9,567 nucleotides of DNA from Bacillaceae bacterium UBA7792 (GCA_002480735.1 DLCS01000282.1:1-9567), one strand, 5' to 3'. Shown: positions 1 to 7,398, numbered from the stretch's first letter. Numbers and translations: made by a program. Notes: a model not told the origin generated them from the letters alone.

Positions 1-20
1 AGTAGAGGGTACTCTTTTTT
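1..20 (+). terminator. possible 3' arm of a terminator cut by the window edge
   Basis: The window opens with a purine-rich arm ending in ACTCT that runs straight into six T residues. Inside it only a 4-bp stem (AGAG/CTCT) can form, which is too weak alone. The arrangement suggests the 3' arm and U-tract of a longer intrinsic terminator whose 5' arm lies left of position 1. In B. subtilis the gene before csfB is an rRNA operon, so an rRNA terminator is one possibility, but no rRNA sequence is visible here. Confidence 0.3.
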
Positions 21-49
21 GCTTTGAAAAAAGACAAGTAAAGGGAAAA

Positions 50-71
50 TAAAAAAAGCCCATACAGGCTT
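50..71 (-). terminator. intrinsic terminator of csfB
   Basis: Read on the minus strand, a 5-bp stem AAGCC/GGCTT (plus-strand arms 67-71 and 56-60) with a 6-nt loop is followed by a T-rich run (TTTTTATTTT). It begins 2 nt after the csfB stop codon. The stem is short, so termination may be moderate. Confidence 0.65.
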
Positions 72-72
72 A

Positions 73-276
73 CTATGAATAGATTTCGGGCTTGTTTATT
101 TTTCTCATTTTCTTTAAATAAAATTTATATTGAGGGTCACTTGTATCAGTTGAAATAATGCTCTTTTCACATTCCGTACAAATAAATGAAGTGTATAAAT
201 GTATGCCCTTTTCCTTAGACTGCTCACAAATAACACATGTTTCCCCATATGGTTTCTTTGCTAGTACTGAATCCAA
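73..276 (-). CDS. csfB: anti-sigma factor Gin (CsfB), inhibitor of sigma-G/sigma-E
   Basis: This 67-residue protein is recognisable as Gin/CsfB, a small zinc-binding anti-sigma factor. In B. subtilis it blocks premature or misplaced sigma-G activity during sporulation and also restrains sigma-E. The two CxxC pairs are present (C14/C17 in CVIC and C33/C36 in CTEC), as are the family segments GIHLYTSFIC and STDTSDP and the C-terminal IYS. Length agrees with the family (about 64 aa). The start is a TTG at 276-274, 10 nt behind a GGAGG; no ATG or GTG in frame fits better. A sigma-F-like promoter lies upstream and a terminator directly downstream, so it is probably a monocistronic forespore gene. 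It is transcribed away from yaaO, whereas in B. subtilis csfB points the same way as yaaO. Confidence 0.93.
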   Translation of the reverse strand: MDSVLAKKPYGETCVICEQSKEKGIHLYTSFICTECEKSIISTDTSDPQYKFYLKKMRKINKPEIYS

Positions 277-291
277 TATGACTCCACCTCC
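274..291 (-). promoter_or_regulatory. ribosome binding site and TTG start of csfB
   Basis: On the minus strand a strong GGAGG (plus positions 287-291) is followed after 10 nt by TTG. It is the only good Shine-Dalgarno in front of the conserved Gin sequence and so fixes the non-ATG start. TTG may lower translation, which is plausible for an inhibitor that has to be dosed. Confidence 0.75.
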
Positions 292-298
292 ACAACAC

Positions 299-328
299 TA
301 TTTTGCCCAATGGATTCCGTTTATATAA
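299..328 (-). promoter_or_regulatory. sigma-F-type promoter of csfB
   Basis: On the minus strand the -10 element GGGCAAAATA (299-308) fits the sigma-F -10 consensus GGNNANAHTR at every position. Exactly 15 bp upstream is TTATA (324-328), close to the sigma-F -35 consensus GYATA with the first base changed. csfB is a known sigma-F target in B. subtilis. The predicted start point lies near 292-294, close to the ribosome binding site, so the leader is very short. Confidence 0.7.
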
Positions 329-487
329 CAATATTTAGAATCTTCACTCTTATATTTCTCCACGTTCCTTGTTGTTAGTTAAGTTTATGTTTCTTGGAGA
401 TTTTCGTTGTATGTCTAAGCAGAGATTTTTTAAAATTATCCAGATCCGTCCTAACTTCAATCGTAACTCCTTTTTTGCTGCCTAATT

Positions 488-496
488 TGATAAAAT
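488..496 (+). promoter_or_regulatory. candidate extended -10 promoter for yaaO
   Basis: TGATAAAAT is a TGn-extended -10 element (TAAAAT at 491-496) about 32 nt before the yaaO start codon. No good -35 hexamer stands 16-18 bp upstream, so recognition would rest on the TG extension. The rest of the 251-bp csfB-yaaO gap holds only the csfB promoter; I see no other structured element there. Confidence 0.35.
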
Positions 497-527
497 AGAC
501 AGGTAGAATAAATAAAATGGTGATAAC

Positions 528-1943
528 ATGGATCAATTACGAACACCCCTACATCAAGCAGTCAAGGATCATGCTGAAAAAAGGCATATTTCTCTACATG
601 TTCCTGGACATAAAAATGGTGAGCTATTAAGAAAGGAGGATTTGTTTTACCAGATGCTCTCAATGGATGTTACCGAGCTGTCTAATTTGGATGATTTACA
701 TTATCCAGAGGGAGCTATTTTGGAAGCAGAAAAGCTTTTATCGGACGCTTATCGATCGAAGCAGAGCTTTTTTCTTGTGAATGGTTCTACCGTGGGGAAT
801 TTGGCTATGATGATGGCAACGCTTGAGGAGGGTGACACGGTTTTTATACAAAGAAACTCCCATAAATCGATCTTGAATGGAATCGAGCTGACCAGAGCAA
901 AGCCGATTCTTTTGGGGCCCGAGCTGGTCGAGGAGTGGGGGATTGCCGGCGGGGTATCGCTAGCGACGGTTAGGGAGGCCTACTCACTATATCCTGATTG
1001 CAAAGCGATCATATTAACCTACCCTAATTATTATGGAAACACATACGAATTAAAGGAAATTATTGAGTTTGCCCATGAACAAGGGGTTCCGGTACTGATT
1101 GATGAGGCTCATGGTGCTCATTTCATTGGTGGGGAATTTTTCCCTCCTTCGGCCCTTGAGCTAGGTGCAGATGTAGTAGTGCACTCCGCACATAAGACAC
1201 TCCCTGCAATGACGATGGGTTCATATCTTCACGTCAATAGTGCTTATGTTTCTGGGGAGAAAATAAACCATTTTTTAAGAATTCTTCAATCTAGCAGTCC
1301 TTCCTATCCCATTATGGTCTCACTGGATGTAGCAAGAAAATATATTGCTTCATACACAACGGAAGATGCCCAGTATTTAAAAGAGCTGATTGCTCACTTT
1401 AAAGAGGAATTATCGAGTATTAAGCAAATAAAGGTGCTTGATTATCCAAATGGACTCGGGGATCCATTGAAGCTGACCCTTCAAACACAATGTAGCTATA
1501 CAGGCTATGAATTGCAGCGATTATTTGAAGAGCAAGGGATATATACAGAAATGGCAGATCCGAACCATGTCCTTCTTGTATTACCCTTGTTAAAAAAAGG
1601 AATATCCTTTCCCTTTGATGAAATTGCAATGCGTATCAAGGCAGCTATGATTGATATCATTCCAGAGATAAGAGGCAGCGATTATTCTTATTTTAGAAAG
1701 AAAAAAATATCTACTATACAAGAAAAGAAGGATAGCCTTGTAAAAGAAATTCCGCTGCAGGAAGCGGAAAACTATATCTCTGCTGAAACCATTATTCCCT
1801 ATCCTCCAGGGGTTCCATTATTGCTTCGAGGAGAAAAAATAACAAAAGAGGATTTGGAGGGTATTACCCTGTTGCTAAACTCAGGAGCAAGATTCCAAGG
1901 GGGAGAGATATTAACGAAGGGGAAAGTTAAGGTTTTCTTATAA
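528..1943 (+). CDS. yaaO: Orn/Lys/Arg decarboxylase family protein YaaO
   Basis: A 471-residue PLP-dependent enzyme of the short fold-type-I Orn/Lys/Arg decarboxylase family, comparable in length to B. subtilis YaaO (about 480 aa). Visible landmarks are the N-terminal HVPGHKNG (24-31), the cofactor-phosphate loop NGSTVGN (85-91), DEAHGAH (192-198) with the Asp that holds the PLP ring nitrogen, and SAHKT with the Schiff-base lysine K223. The C-terminal part carries the PYPPGVPLL segment typical of the family's C-terminal domain. Relatives decarboxylate arginine (SpeA), lysine or ornithine; the substrate of the YaaO branch is not established, so the assignment stops at family level. The ATG is preceded by GGTGAT (519-524), a match to the 5' part of the anti-Shine-Dalgarno at workable spacing. 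tmk begins 17 nt after the stop, so the two are probably cotranscribed. About 67 bases (914-980) are unusually GC-rich. Confidence 0.9.
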   Translation: MDQLRTPLHQAVKDHAEKRHISLHVPGHKNGELLRKEDLFYQMLSMDVTELSNLDDLHYPEGAILEAEKLLSDAYRSKQSFFLVNGSTVGNLAMMMATLEEGDTVFIQRNSHKSILNGIELTRAKPILLGPELVEEWGIAGGVSLATVREAYSLYPDCKAIILTYPNYYGNTYELKEIIEFAHEQGVPVLIDEAHGAHFIGGEFFPPSALELGADVVVHSAHKTLPAMTMGSYLHVNSAYVSGEKINHFLRILQSSSPSYPIMVSLDVARKYIASYTTEDAQYLKELIAHFKEELSSIKQIKVLDYPNGLGDPLKLTLQTQCSYTGYELQRLFEEQGIYTEMADPNHVLLVLPLLKKGISFPFDEIAMRIKAAMIDIIPEIRGSDYSYFRKKKISTIQEKKDSLVKEIPLQEAENYISAETIIPYPPGVPLLLRGEKITKEDLEGITLLLNSGARFQGGEILTKGKVKVFL

Positions 1944-1960
1944 GATGGAGGAAAAACATA

Positions 1961-2590
1961 ATGACTAGAGGAATATTTATTACAATAGAAGGACCTGAAG
2001 GAGCCGGTAAAACAACCGTTCTGAATATGTTGGTTGAAAAGCTTCATTCAGAAGGAAAAAAGGTTTTACAAACAAGGGAACCAGGAGGTATTGAAATAGC
2101 CGAACAAATACGAAGGGTTATATTAGATACAAATAATACCACGATGGATCCGAGGACAGAGGCACTCCTCTACGCAGCGGCACGTCGCCAGCATCTCATA
2201 GAAAAAGTAAAACCAGCCTTAGAGGAAGGCTATCTTGTTTTGTGTGATCGATTTATTGATAGCTCGCTCGCTTATCAAGGATATGCAAGAAAGCTAGGAA
2301 TCGAAGAGGTTTATAGTATCAACAGCTTCGCCATTGAAGGCATGATGCCACAACTAACCTTATACTTCGATATTGAGCCTGAGATTGGGCTGAATAGAAT
2401 TCGAAAAAGTGATGAAAGAGAAGTAAATCGGTTAGATTTAGAAGATATCTATTTTCATCAAACTGTTCGTGAAGGATATCATCTTCTTTTGAAGAAATTC
2501 CCTGAACGAATTTCCATGATCAATGCAGAAAACCCTATTGAAGTCGTCTTAGAGGAAGCCTATCAAAAGATACGTAAATGTATTGAATAG
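1961..2590 (+). CDS. tmk: thymidylate kinase
   Basis: Thymidylate kinase (dTMP + ATP gives dTDP + ADP), an essential cytosolic step in dTTP synthesis. The 209-residue length is normal. The P-loop GPEGAGKT is at 11-18, the dTMP-binding TREPGG at 38-43, and the DRF..S..AYQG signature starts at D96-R97. The LID region (about 146-157) contains several arginines (R146, R148, R153, R157). The P-loop lacks the arginine of eukaryotic enzymes while the LID is arginine-rich, which is the bacterial type II arrangement. The ATG has a GGAGG (1947-1951) 9 nt upstream. It sits 17 nt behind yaaO and 94 nt before darA, with no terminator seen between tmk and darA, so read-through into darA is possible. Confidence 0.97.
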   Translation: MTRGIFITIEGPEGAGKTTVLNMLVEKLHSEGKKVLQTREPGGIEIAEQIRRVILDTNNTTMDPRTEALLYAAARRQHLIEKVKPALEEGYLVLCDRFIDSSLAYQGYARKLGIEEVYSINSFAIEGMMPQLTLYFDIEPEIGLNRIRKSDEREVNRLDLEDIYFHQTVREGYHLLLKKFPERISMINAENPIEVVLEEAYQKIRKCIE

Positions 2591-2639
2591 TGGGCCAAAA
2601 ATGACAACCATAGAGAAAACAGTCATATATTAAAATACC

Positions 2640-2648
2640 TGCTATAAT
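2640..2648 (+). promoter_or_regulatory. extended -10 promoter before darA
   Basis: TGC followed by a perfect TATAAT (2643-2648) forms an extended -10 element 37 nt upstream of the darA ATG. Seventeen bp upstream stands only a weak -35 (CAGTCA, 3 of 6). It would let darA and genes behind it be expressed independently of yaaO-tmk. Confidence 0.6.
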
Positions 2649-2672
2649 ATACATAATAGAAATGAGATTTAA

Positions 2673-3012
<340 letters not shown>

Positions 3013-3014
<2 letters not shown>

Positions 3015-3059
3015 AGGCTGTTTTACTGAAACAACCATGTTTGAGAAAAGAGCCTTTTT
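3013..3059 (+). terminator. terminator-like hairpin between darA and holB
   Basis: The outer stem AAAGGCT (3013-3019) pairs with AGCCTTT (3051-3057). After a G-G mismatch four T-A pairs extend it (3021-3024 with 3046-3049), and an inner AAACA/TGTTT stem caps it. A run of five T residues follows (3055-3059). It starts inside the darA stop codon. Only 28 nt remain before holB, which is too short for a promoter, so it is either a partial terminator or an attenuator/processing element for holB and beyond. Confidence 0.65.
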
Positions 3060-3087
3060 AAAAATCCAGTAAAAAAGAAGGTTCGCT

Positions 3088-4092
3088 ATGAATACGTGGG
3101 AAGAGTATGAAAAAGTACAACCAACCGTTTTGAAGATGTTAAAAAATAGTATAATGAAGGATCGGTTAGCCCACGCTTATTTATTTGAAGGAATGCGGGG
3201 GACTGGAAAGAAAGAGGTTAGCCTGCTTCTAGCAAAGAGCCTATTTTGTACACAGCCGCTAGGAAGCTATATCCCCTGTAATTCTTGCCATAACTGCAAA
3301 AGGATTGATAACGGGAATCATCCTGATCTGCATATGATAGAACCTGATGGCTTATCGATTAAGAAACAGCAAATTCAAGACCTGCAGGAGGAATTTTCAA
3401 AGAAGGGCGTCGAATCAAAACGGAAGGTATATATCATTGTCCATGCCGATCGGATGACTGCTAATGCCGCTAATAGTCTATTGAAATTTCTGGAAGAACC
3501 CTCATCGGAAACTACAGCTATTTTACTAACAGAACAGGTGCAACAAATATTGCCAACGATTCTTTCCCGTTGCCAAATTGTTACGTTCAAACCACTATCT
3601 TCTGATATTCTCATTCAAAAATTAGTAGAAAATGGAGTAAATGAAAAGAAGGCTCCAGTAATTGCCCAGTTAACCAATAATTTAGACGAAGGTCTGAATT
3701 TAAGTCATGATGAATGGTTTGCACAAGCCCAAAAAATAGTGTTAAAATTGTATGAAGCCATGAGGAAAGGTTCACTTGAGGCTTTGGTATCACTTCAAGG
3801 GGATTGGTTCTTCCACTTCAAAGAAAAGAACCAGGTTGATCAAGGCTTAGACTTATTACTTCTTATTCTTAAGGATTTATTATATATTCAGCTTGGAAAG
3901 GGACATCGAGTAGTTCATTTAGAAGAAAGCCAGCGTCTGGAACAATTAGCGTTGCAAACGTCAGCGATTCGTTTGGCCAATCAAATGTCGGCCGTCTTAG
4001 ATGCTAAGAGAAAGCTGCATGCGAATATGAATCCACAGCTGCTAATGGAGCAGCTTGTGTTGGAATTGCAGGAGGGGTCTTCATTTGTATGA
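3088..4092 (+). CDS. holB: DNA polymerase III subunit delta prime
   Basis: The delta prime subunit of the clamp loader that places the DnaN sliding clamp on DNA. The 334-residue length is near that of the B. subtilis protein (about 329). The AAA+ core has a Walker-A-like loop GMRGTGKK (35-42), a zinc knuckle made by C54, C64, C67 and C70, a Walker-B-like strand VYIIVHADRM (114-123), the segment NSLLKFLEEP (129-138) and the SRC motif (160-162) that supplies the arginine finger in this family. The C-terminal part is the less conserved helical collar domain. GAAGG lies about 6 nt before the ATG. The last 8 nt overlap the TTG start of ricT, a layout that suggests translational coupling. The gene follows a terminator-like hairpin with no room for its own promoter. 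Confidence 0.95.
   Translation: MNTWEEYEKVQPTVLKMLKNSIMKDRLAHAYLFEGMRGTGKKEVSLLLAKSLFCTQPLGSYIPCNSCHNCKRIDNGNHPDLHMIEPDGLSIKKQQIQDLQEEFSKKGVESKRKVYIIVHADRMTANAANSLLKFLEEPSSETTAILLTEQVQQILPTILSRCQIVTFKPLSSDILIQKLVENGVNEKKAPVIAQLTNNLDEGLNLSHDEWFAQAQKIVLKLYEAMRKGSLEALVSLQGDWFFHFKEKNQVDQGLDLLLLILKDLLYIQLGKGHRVVHLEESQRLEQLALQTSAIRLANQMSAVLDAKRKLHANMNPQLLMEQLVLELQEGSSFV
4070..4087 (+). promoter_or_regulatory. ribosome binding site and TTG start of ricT
   Basis: AGGAGGGG (4070-4077) inside the end of holB is followed 9 nt after GGAGG by TTG at 4085-4087. The frame is open further upstream to an ATG at 4055, but that extension (MCWNCRRGLH) does not resemble family members, while [20 protein letters not shown] does. 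The TTG is therefore the start. Confidence 0.85.
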
Positions 4093-4894
4093 TGTAGTAG
4101 GAGTCCGCTTTAAGAAAGCGGGGAAAATATATTATTTTGATCCTGGGGATCTTTCAATTCAAAAGGACGATTTTGTCATTGTTGAGACAGTAAGAGGGGT
4201 TGAATACGGAAGGATTGTCATTGGTCCTAAGAAAGTAGAAGAGCATGATGTAGTGCTCCCTCTTAAAAAGGTTCTAAGAATTGCAGATCAAAAGGATAAG
4301 CTGATCGTTGAGGAAAATAAGCAATCTGCGAAGGAAGCTTATGAGGTTTGCTGTGAGAAGGTCAATCTACATCAGCTAGATATGAAACTAGTTGATGTGG
4401 AATATACCTTTGATCGCAATAAAGTCATCTTTTATTTTACAGCGGATGGTCGGGTAGATTTTCGAGAGCTAGTGAAGGATTTAGCAGCCATATTTAGAAC
4501 GAGGATTGAATTGAGACAGATTGGTGTTCGTGATGAAGCGAAAATGCTTGGTGGAATAGGGCCATGTGGTCGTATGCTTTGCTGTTCCAGTTTTTTAGGT
4601 GACTTTGAACCTGTTTCTATTAAAATGGCCAAGGATCAGAATTTATCTCTCAATCCAACAAAGATCTCTGGATTATGCGGTCGCCTCATGTGCTGTTTAA
4701 AATACGAAAATGATGAATATGAATCCGCAAAGGAACAACTGCCAGATATAGGGGAAATGATCGGAACCCCAGCTGGCACAGGCAAAGTAGTAGGATTAAA
4801 TATTTTGGAACGTATTCTTCAAGTAGAACTTATTGAACAAGGACGTGTTCTCGAATATACTCTAGATGAAATATTGAAGGAAGGCGCGATATAG
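4085..4894 (+). CDS. ricT: RicT (YaaT), PSP1-domain subunit of the RNase Y specificity complex
   Basis: A 269-residue PSP1-domain protein (B. subtilis RicT/YaaT is about 275 aa). RicT forms the Y-complex with RicA (YmcA) and RicF (YlbF). The complex binds iron-sulfur clusters and directs RNase Y to maturation cleavages of operon mRNAs; its loss impairs sporulation, competence and biofilm formation. The family core [14 protein letters not shown] is at 7-20 and [12 protein letters not shown] at 34-45. Two cysteine clusters are visible, PCGRMLCC (C161, C166, C167) and LCGRLMCC (C198, C203, C204), the expected cluster ligands. The start is TTG, fixed by the ribosome binding site at 4070, and overlaps holB by 8 nt. 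yabA follows after 29 nt. The cysteine pattern is intact, so the protein is probably functional. Confidence 0.95.
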   Translation: MYDVVGVRFKKAGKIYYFDPGDLSIQKDDFVIVETVRGVEYGRIVIGPKKVEEHDVVLPLKKVLRIADQKDKLIVEENKQSAKEAYEVCCEKVNLHQLDMKLVDVEYTFDRNKVIFYFTADGRVDFRELVKDLAAIFRTRIELRQIGVRDEAKMLGGIGPCGRMLCCSSFLGDFEPVSIKMAKDQNLSLNPTKISGLCGRLMCCLKYENDEYESAKEQLPDIGEMIGTPAGTGKVVGLNILERILQVELIEQGRVLEYTLDEILKEGAI

Positions 4895-4911
4895 AAGGGC
4901 CCCAGACAATT

Positions 4912-4926
4912 GAGGTGGAAGGCGTG
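4912..4926 (+). promoter_or_regulatory. ribosome binding site and GTG start of yabA
   Basis: GAGG (4912-4915) precedes GTG at 4924-4926 by 8 nt. An in-frame GTG at 4915 exists but overlaps the Shine-Dalgarno and has none of its own. The chosen start gives VNKKEIFD, which aligns with the MDKKELFD start I recall for B. subtilis YabA. Confidence 0.75.
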
Positions 4927-5292
4927 AATAAAAAGGAAATCTTTGATTCAGTGAGCAATATGGAAGTTCAGATTGGGCAGCTGTATCAGCAGCTTGGTGA
5001 GTTGAAGCAGCATTTGGCGGAAATACTGGAAGAGAACAACTCATTAATGCTGGAAAATAGCCATCTTAGACGTCGACTTGAGCAAACCTCTGGTATAGAG
5101 CAAACAAACCAAAATAAGAGAAATGAGAAGTCATCAGGGCATCCAGTTGAGAAAATAATAGATATTGGAGAAGGATACGATAATTTGGCTCGCCTTTACC
5201 AAGAGGGCTTTCATATTTGTAATCTTCATTTTGGAAGTCCGCGTAAAGAAGGCGATTGTCTTTTCTGCTTGTCGTTTCTCAATAAAAAATAA
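4924..5292 (+). CDS. yabA: replication initiation control protein YabA
   Basis: A 122-residue YabA (B. subtilis 119 aa), a negative regulator of chromosome replication initiation that binds both DnaA and the DnaN clamp and stops over-initiation. The N-terminal half (about 1-55) is a leucine-rich helix with coiled-coil character ([15 protein letters not shown], then [16 protein letters not shown]) that tetramerises in the family. A polar linker (about 56-78) leads to the conserved C-terminal zinc domain: [20 protein letters not shown], with H97 and C99 and then C112/C115 in DCLFC as the likely zinc ligands. The start is GTG. It lies 29 nt behind ricT in the holB-ricT-yabA run, so clamp-loader subunit and initiation regulator are probably cotranscribed. 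A strong intrinsic terminator begins 4 nt after the stop. Confidence 0.95.
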   Translation: MNKKEIFDSVSNMEVQIGQLYQQLGELKQHLAEILEENNSLMLENSHLRRRLEQTSGIEQTNQNKRNEKSSGHPVEKIIDIGEGYDNLARLYQEGFHICNLHFGSPRKEGDCLFCLSFLNKK

Positions 5293-5296
5293 TTCC

Positions 5297-5326
5297 AGTC
5301 TTCCTATAAAGGAAGACTATTTTTTT
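5297..5326 (+). terminator. intrinsic terminator between yabA and yabB
   Basis: A perfect 8-bp stem AGTCTTCC (5297-5304) / GGAAGACT (5311-5318) with loop TATAAA is followed by A and seven T residues (5320-5326). It is the best plus-strand terminator in the window. Only 20 nt separate it from the yabB ATG and they hold the yabB ribosome binding site, so there is no space for a promoter after it. Confidence 0.85.
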
Positions 5327-5346
5327 AAGATTTGGAGGAACAAAAC

Positions 5347-6090
5347 ATGGTGCAATTAAAGGGTGACGAGCGGCTTGATTACTTGTTAGCAGAGGATTTA
5401 AGAATTATTCAGAGTCCGTCTGTATTTGCCTTTTCGCTAGATGCTGTCCTACTCGCAAGATTTGTCTATGTACCCATACAAAAAGGGCACTTAATTGATT
5501 TATGTAGTGGCAATGGGGTTATCCCCCTCTTTTTGAGTACAAGATCAAAGGGACAAATCACCGGTGTGGAAATTCAGGAACGGTTATATGATATGGCGAT
5601 TCGAAGCTTTGAATATAATAAGCTTGGGTCTAGGGTTCAGATGATACACGGGGATATTAAGGAGATGCCTGCCCGATTGGGAAAGGAAAAATATGATGTT
5701 GTGACATGTAATCCCCCTTATTTTCCAACCCCTTCAAAGGAAGAAATGAATGAAAATGAACATTTAGCCATTGCACGTCATGAAATATACTGTACACTCG
5801 AGGATACGATCCGCATTTCCAGTCATCTCGTTAAACAGGGAGGCAAGGTTGCTTTTGTCCATCGTCCTGGGAGACTCTTAGATATTGTCACATTGATGCG
5901 CAATTATCGATTGGAGCCAAAAAGAATTCAGCTCGTCTATCCAAAGAAAGGCAAGGAAGCGAATATTCTATTAATAGAAGCAATTAAAGATGGAAAAGCT
6001 GATCTAAAAATTCTCTCCCCATTATATGTTTATGAAGAAAATAATGAGTACACACCTGAAATGCAGGAAATTCTTTATGGGAAGAAGTGA
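5347..6090 (+). CDS. yabB: tRNA1(Val) (adenine(37)-N6)-methyltransferase, YabB/TrmN6 type
   Basis: A 247-residue SAM-dependent N6-adenine methyltransferase, the same length as B. subtilis YabB and related to E. coli TrmN6 (YfiC), which methylates A37 of tRNA1(Val). The N-terminal [16 protein letters not shown] and [13 protein letters not shown] are family hallmarks. SAM motif I is [10 protein letters not shown] (51-60), the acidic residue after strand 2 is E75, D103 lies in HGD, and the catalytic NPPY is at 122-125. The target in this lineage is inferred from the family. GGAGG (5334-5338) lies 8 nt before ATG 5347, which makes this start better than an in-frame TTG at 5332 that overlaps the ribosome binding site. 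It follows a terminator directly, and rsmI starts 5 nt after its stop. The yazA gene that follows yabB in B. subtilis is missing. Confidence 0.93.
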   Translation: MVQLKGDERLDYLLAEDLRIIQSPSVFAFSLDAVLLARFVYVPIQKGHLIDLCSGNGVIPLFLSTRSKGQITGVEIQERLYDMAIRSFEYNKLGSRVQMIHGDIKEMPARLGKEKYDVVTCNPPYFPTPSKEEMNENEHLAIARHEIYCTLEDTIRISSHLVKQGGKVAFVHRPGRLLDIVTLMRNYRLEPKRIQLVYPKKGKEANILLIEAIKDGKADLKILSPLYVYEENNEYTPEMQEILYGKK

Positions 6091-6095
6091 AGGAA

Positions 6096-6974
6096 ATGTG
6101 GCAGCAAAAAAGTTTTGAAAATGAAGAACAGAAAGGGATTCTTTATTTAATACCCACGCCAATAGGAAACCTTGAGGATATGAGCTTTCGTGCGGTGAGA
6201 TTACTAAAGGAAGCGGATTTGATTGCAGCTGAGGATACTCGAAATACGAAGAAATTATGCAATCATTTTGAGATTTCTACACCGATTGTGAGCCATCATG
6301 AGCATAATAAGGAAACAAGTGGTGGAAAGCTGATTGAAAAACTGAAGGAAGGGGCGAAGATTGCGCTAGTCAGTGATGCTGGCATGCCCACCATTTCCGA
6401 CCCGGGATATGAGCTGGTTGTAGCGGCTGTTCGAGAACAGTTAACAGTGGTCCCTCTTCCAGGGGCTAACGCCGCTCTCACTGCTTTGATCGCATCAGGC
6501 TTGTCGACTCAGCCCTTTTATTTTTACGGATTCTTGCCAAGACAGAAAAAAGAAAAAGTTAAAGAGTTAGAGAGCCTTTCCAAAATCAATTCAACACTCA
6601 TTCTTTATGAATCTCCCCATCGACTAAAGGAGACACTCCAGCAATTACTTAATGTTTTTGGGGATCGGGGAATTTCTCTCTGTAGAGAGTTAACCAAGAG
6701 GTATGAAGAATTTATTAGGGGAACCGTAAGCGAAGCACTACAGTGGGCGGAAAGGGAAGAAATCCGTGGAGAATTTTGTATCATCGTTGAAGGAAGCAAG
6801 GAGCAGATAGAAGAGGTAGATGCGTGGTGGGAAACCCTCTCCTTACTAGAGCATATTGAATATTATATTTCAGAAAAAAACTTTTCATCAAAAGAGGCTA
6901 TTAAGCAGACCGCTAAGGATCGAAATATGAATAAAAGGGACGTATATCAGGCGTACCATGTGGATGCCCAGTAG
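6096..6974 (+). CDS. rsmI: 16S rRNA (cytidine(1402)-2'-O)-methyltransferase
   Basis: RsmI (YabC), a tetrapyrrole-methylase-fold enzyme that 2'-O-methylates C1402 in the decoding centre of 16S rRNA using SAM. With ATG 6096 it has 292 residues, the usual length. Signatures in order: YLIPTPIGNLEDMSFRA (17-33), AAEDTRNTKKL (44-54), SHHEHN (66-71), LVSDAGMPTISDPG (91-104) with the SAM-site SDAG, and LPGANA (121-126). A GTG at 6087 overlapping the yabB stop is the alternative start; ATG 6096 is preferred because MWQQKSF resembles the B. subtilis N-terminus and GGGAAG lies about 11 nt upstream. Either start leaves it tightly coupled to yabB. No terminator with a plus-strand T-tract follows; the hairpins beyond the stop favour abrB on the other strand. 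Confidence 0.96.
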   Translation: MWQQKSFENEEQKGILYLIPTPIGNLEDMSFRAVRLLKEADLIAAEDTRNTKKLCNHFEISTPIVSHHEHNKETSGGKLIEKLKEGAKIALVSDAGMPTISDPGYELVVAAVREQLTVVPLPGANAALTALIASGLSTQPFYFYGFLPRQKKEKVKELESLSKINSTLILYESPHRLKETLQQLLNVFGDRGISLCRELTKRYEEFIRGTVSEALQWAEREEIRGEFCIIVEGSKEQIEEVDAWWETLSLLEHIEYYISEKNFSSKEAIKQTAKDRNMNKRDVYQAYHVDAQ

Positions 6975-6993
6975 AAAAGCAGAAGTGCTCTGC
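6975..6993 (-). terminator. second, weaker hairpin downstream of abrB
   Basis: On the minus strand a 5-bp stem GCAGA/TCTGC (plus-strand arms 6979-6983 and 6989-6993) with a 5-nt loop is followed by TTTTC. It lies just past the main abrB terminator and next to the rsmI stop codon, and may act as a fail-safe that keeps abrB transcription out of rsmI. Confidence 0.4.
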
Positions 6994-7026
6994 AATAAAA
7001 TAGGGCTTCTCAGAAAGAGAAGCCCT
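6994..7026 (-). terminator. intrinsic terminator of abrB
   Basis: A perfect 10-bp stem AGGGCTTCTC/GAGAAGCCCT (arms 7002-7011 and 7017-7026) with a 5-nt loop. On the minus strand ATTTTATT follows, giving a U-rich tail, while on the plus strand the bases after the stem are A-rich. It is therefore mainly the terminator of abrB, although the stem alone might also slow transcription leaving rsmI. Confidence 0.85.
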
Positions 7027-7043
7027 TGAAATATAAAGATTAA

Positions 7044-7331
7044 TTATGCTTTAATTGTTTGGAAAGCATCTTGAATTTCCTTCAATAGCTTTTCAGCACC
7101 ATCACGGCTTAAGATTAATTTGCCGTCTGCGAAGGCAACGTTCTCATCAGATACTTCTCCAGTCACCTGGCAAGTCATGTTTGGCTTATATTTCTTAAGA
7201 ATGATACGTTCGTCATCCACATAAATTTCCAAAGCATCCTTTTCTGCAATTCCTAAAGTACGTCTTAATTCAATAGGAATAACCACACGGCCTAGTTCAT
7301 CAACCTTACGTACAATACCTGTAGATTTCAT
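7044..7331 (-). CDS. abrB: transition-state regulator AbrB
   Basis: A 95-residue transition-state regulator, nearly identical to B. subtilis AbrB over residues 1-60. AbrB is a tetrameric DNA-binding protein that represses many stationary-phase, biofilm, antibiotic and sporulation genes during growth. The N-terminal swapped-hairpin (AbrB/SpoVT) domain MKSTGIVRKVDELGRVVIPI has the arginines at R8, R15, R23 and R24 known to matter for DNA binding, and C54 in MTCQVTGE is kept. The C-terminal third (from about 63) diverges, as usual. ATG 7331 is 8 nt behind GGAG (7340-7343); a TTG further upstream (7349) overlaps this ribosome binding site. It is transcribed alone, converging on rsmI and diverging from metS, with Spo0A boxes just downstream of the promoter. 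Confidence 0.97.
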   Translation of the reverse strand: MKSTGIVRKVDELGRVVIPIELRRTLGIAEKDALEIYVDDERIILKKYKPNMTCQVTGEVSDENVAFADGKLILSRDGAEKLLKEIQDAFQTIKA

Positions 7332-7381
7332 ATAAATATCTCCTCTCAATCTCCCAAAAAAATTAATGTCTTCTCTCTCTA

Positions 7382-7398
7382 TTCGTCATTATTCGACA
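7382..7398 (-). promoter_or_regulatory. tandem Spo0A boxes in the abrB promoter region
   Basis: On the minus strand TGTCGAA (7398-7392), TAA, then TGACGAA (7388-7382): two perfect matches to the 0A box TGNCGAA, 10 bp apart. This is the same element as in the B. subtilis abrB promoter, where Spo0A~P binding represses abrB. Relative to the predicted start point near 7410 the boxes cover about +13 to +29, the downstream position expected for repression. Confidence 0.92.

Noticed and set aside
1420..1629. Minus-strand reading frame of 69 codons within yaaO
   Set aside because: It is fully contained in a well-recognised gene, has no family resemblance or ribosome binding site, and is an antisense shadow. 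The same holds for other short opposite-strand frames inside yaaO/tmk, holB, ricT, yabA, rsmI and metS.
4055..4084. Longer ricT starting at ATG 4055
   Set aside because: The added ten residues overlap holB, do not look like RicT, and the strong AGGAGGGG at 4070 sits inside the extension and serves TTG 4085.
5165..5359. Plus-strand frame of 64 codons overlapping the end of yabA and start of yabB
   Set aside because: It runs through the yabA zinc domain in another frame and across the terminator; there is no sign of a real product.
7332..7349. Longer AbrB starting at TTG 7349
   Set aside because: The extension would overlap the ribosome binding site of ATG 7331, and AbrB homologues begin at or very near MKSTG.
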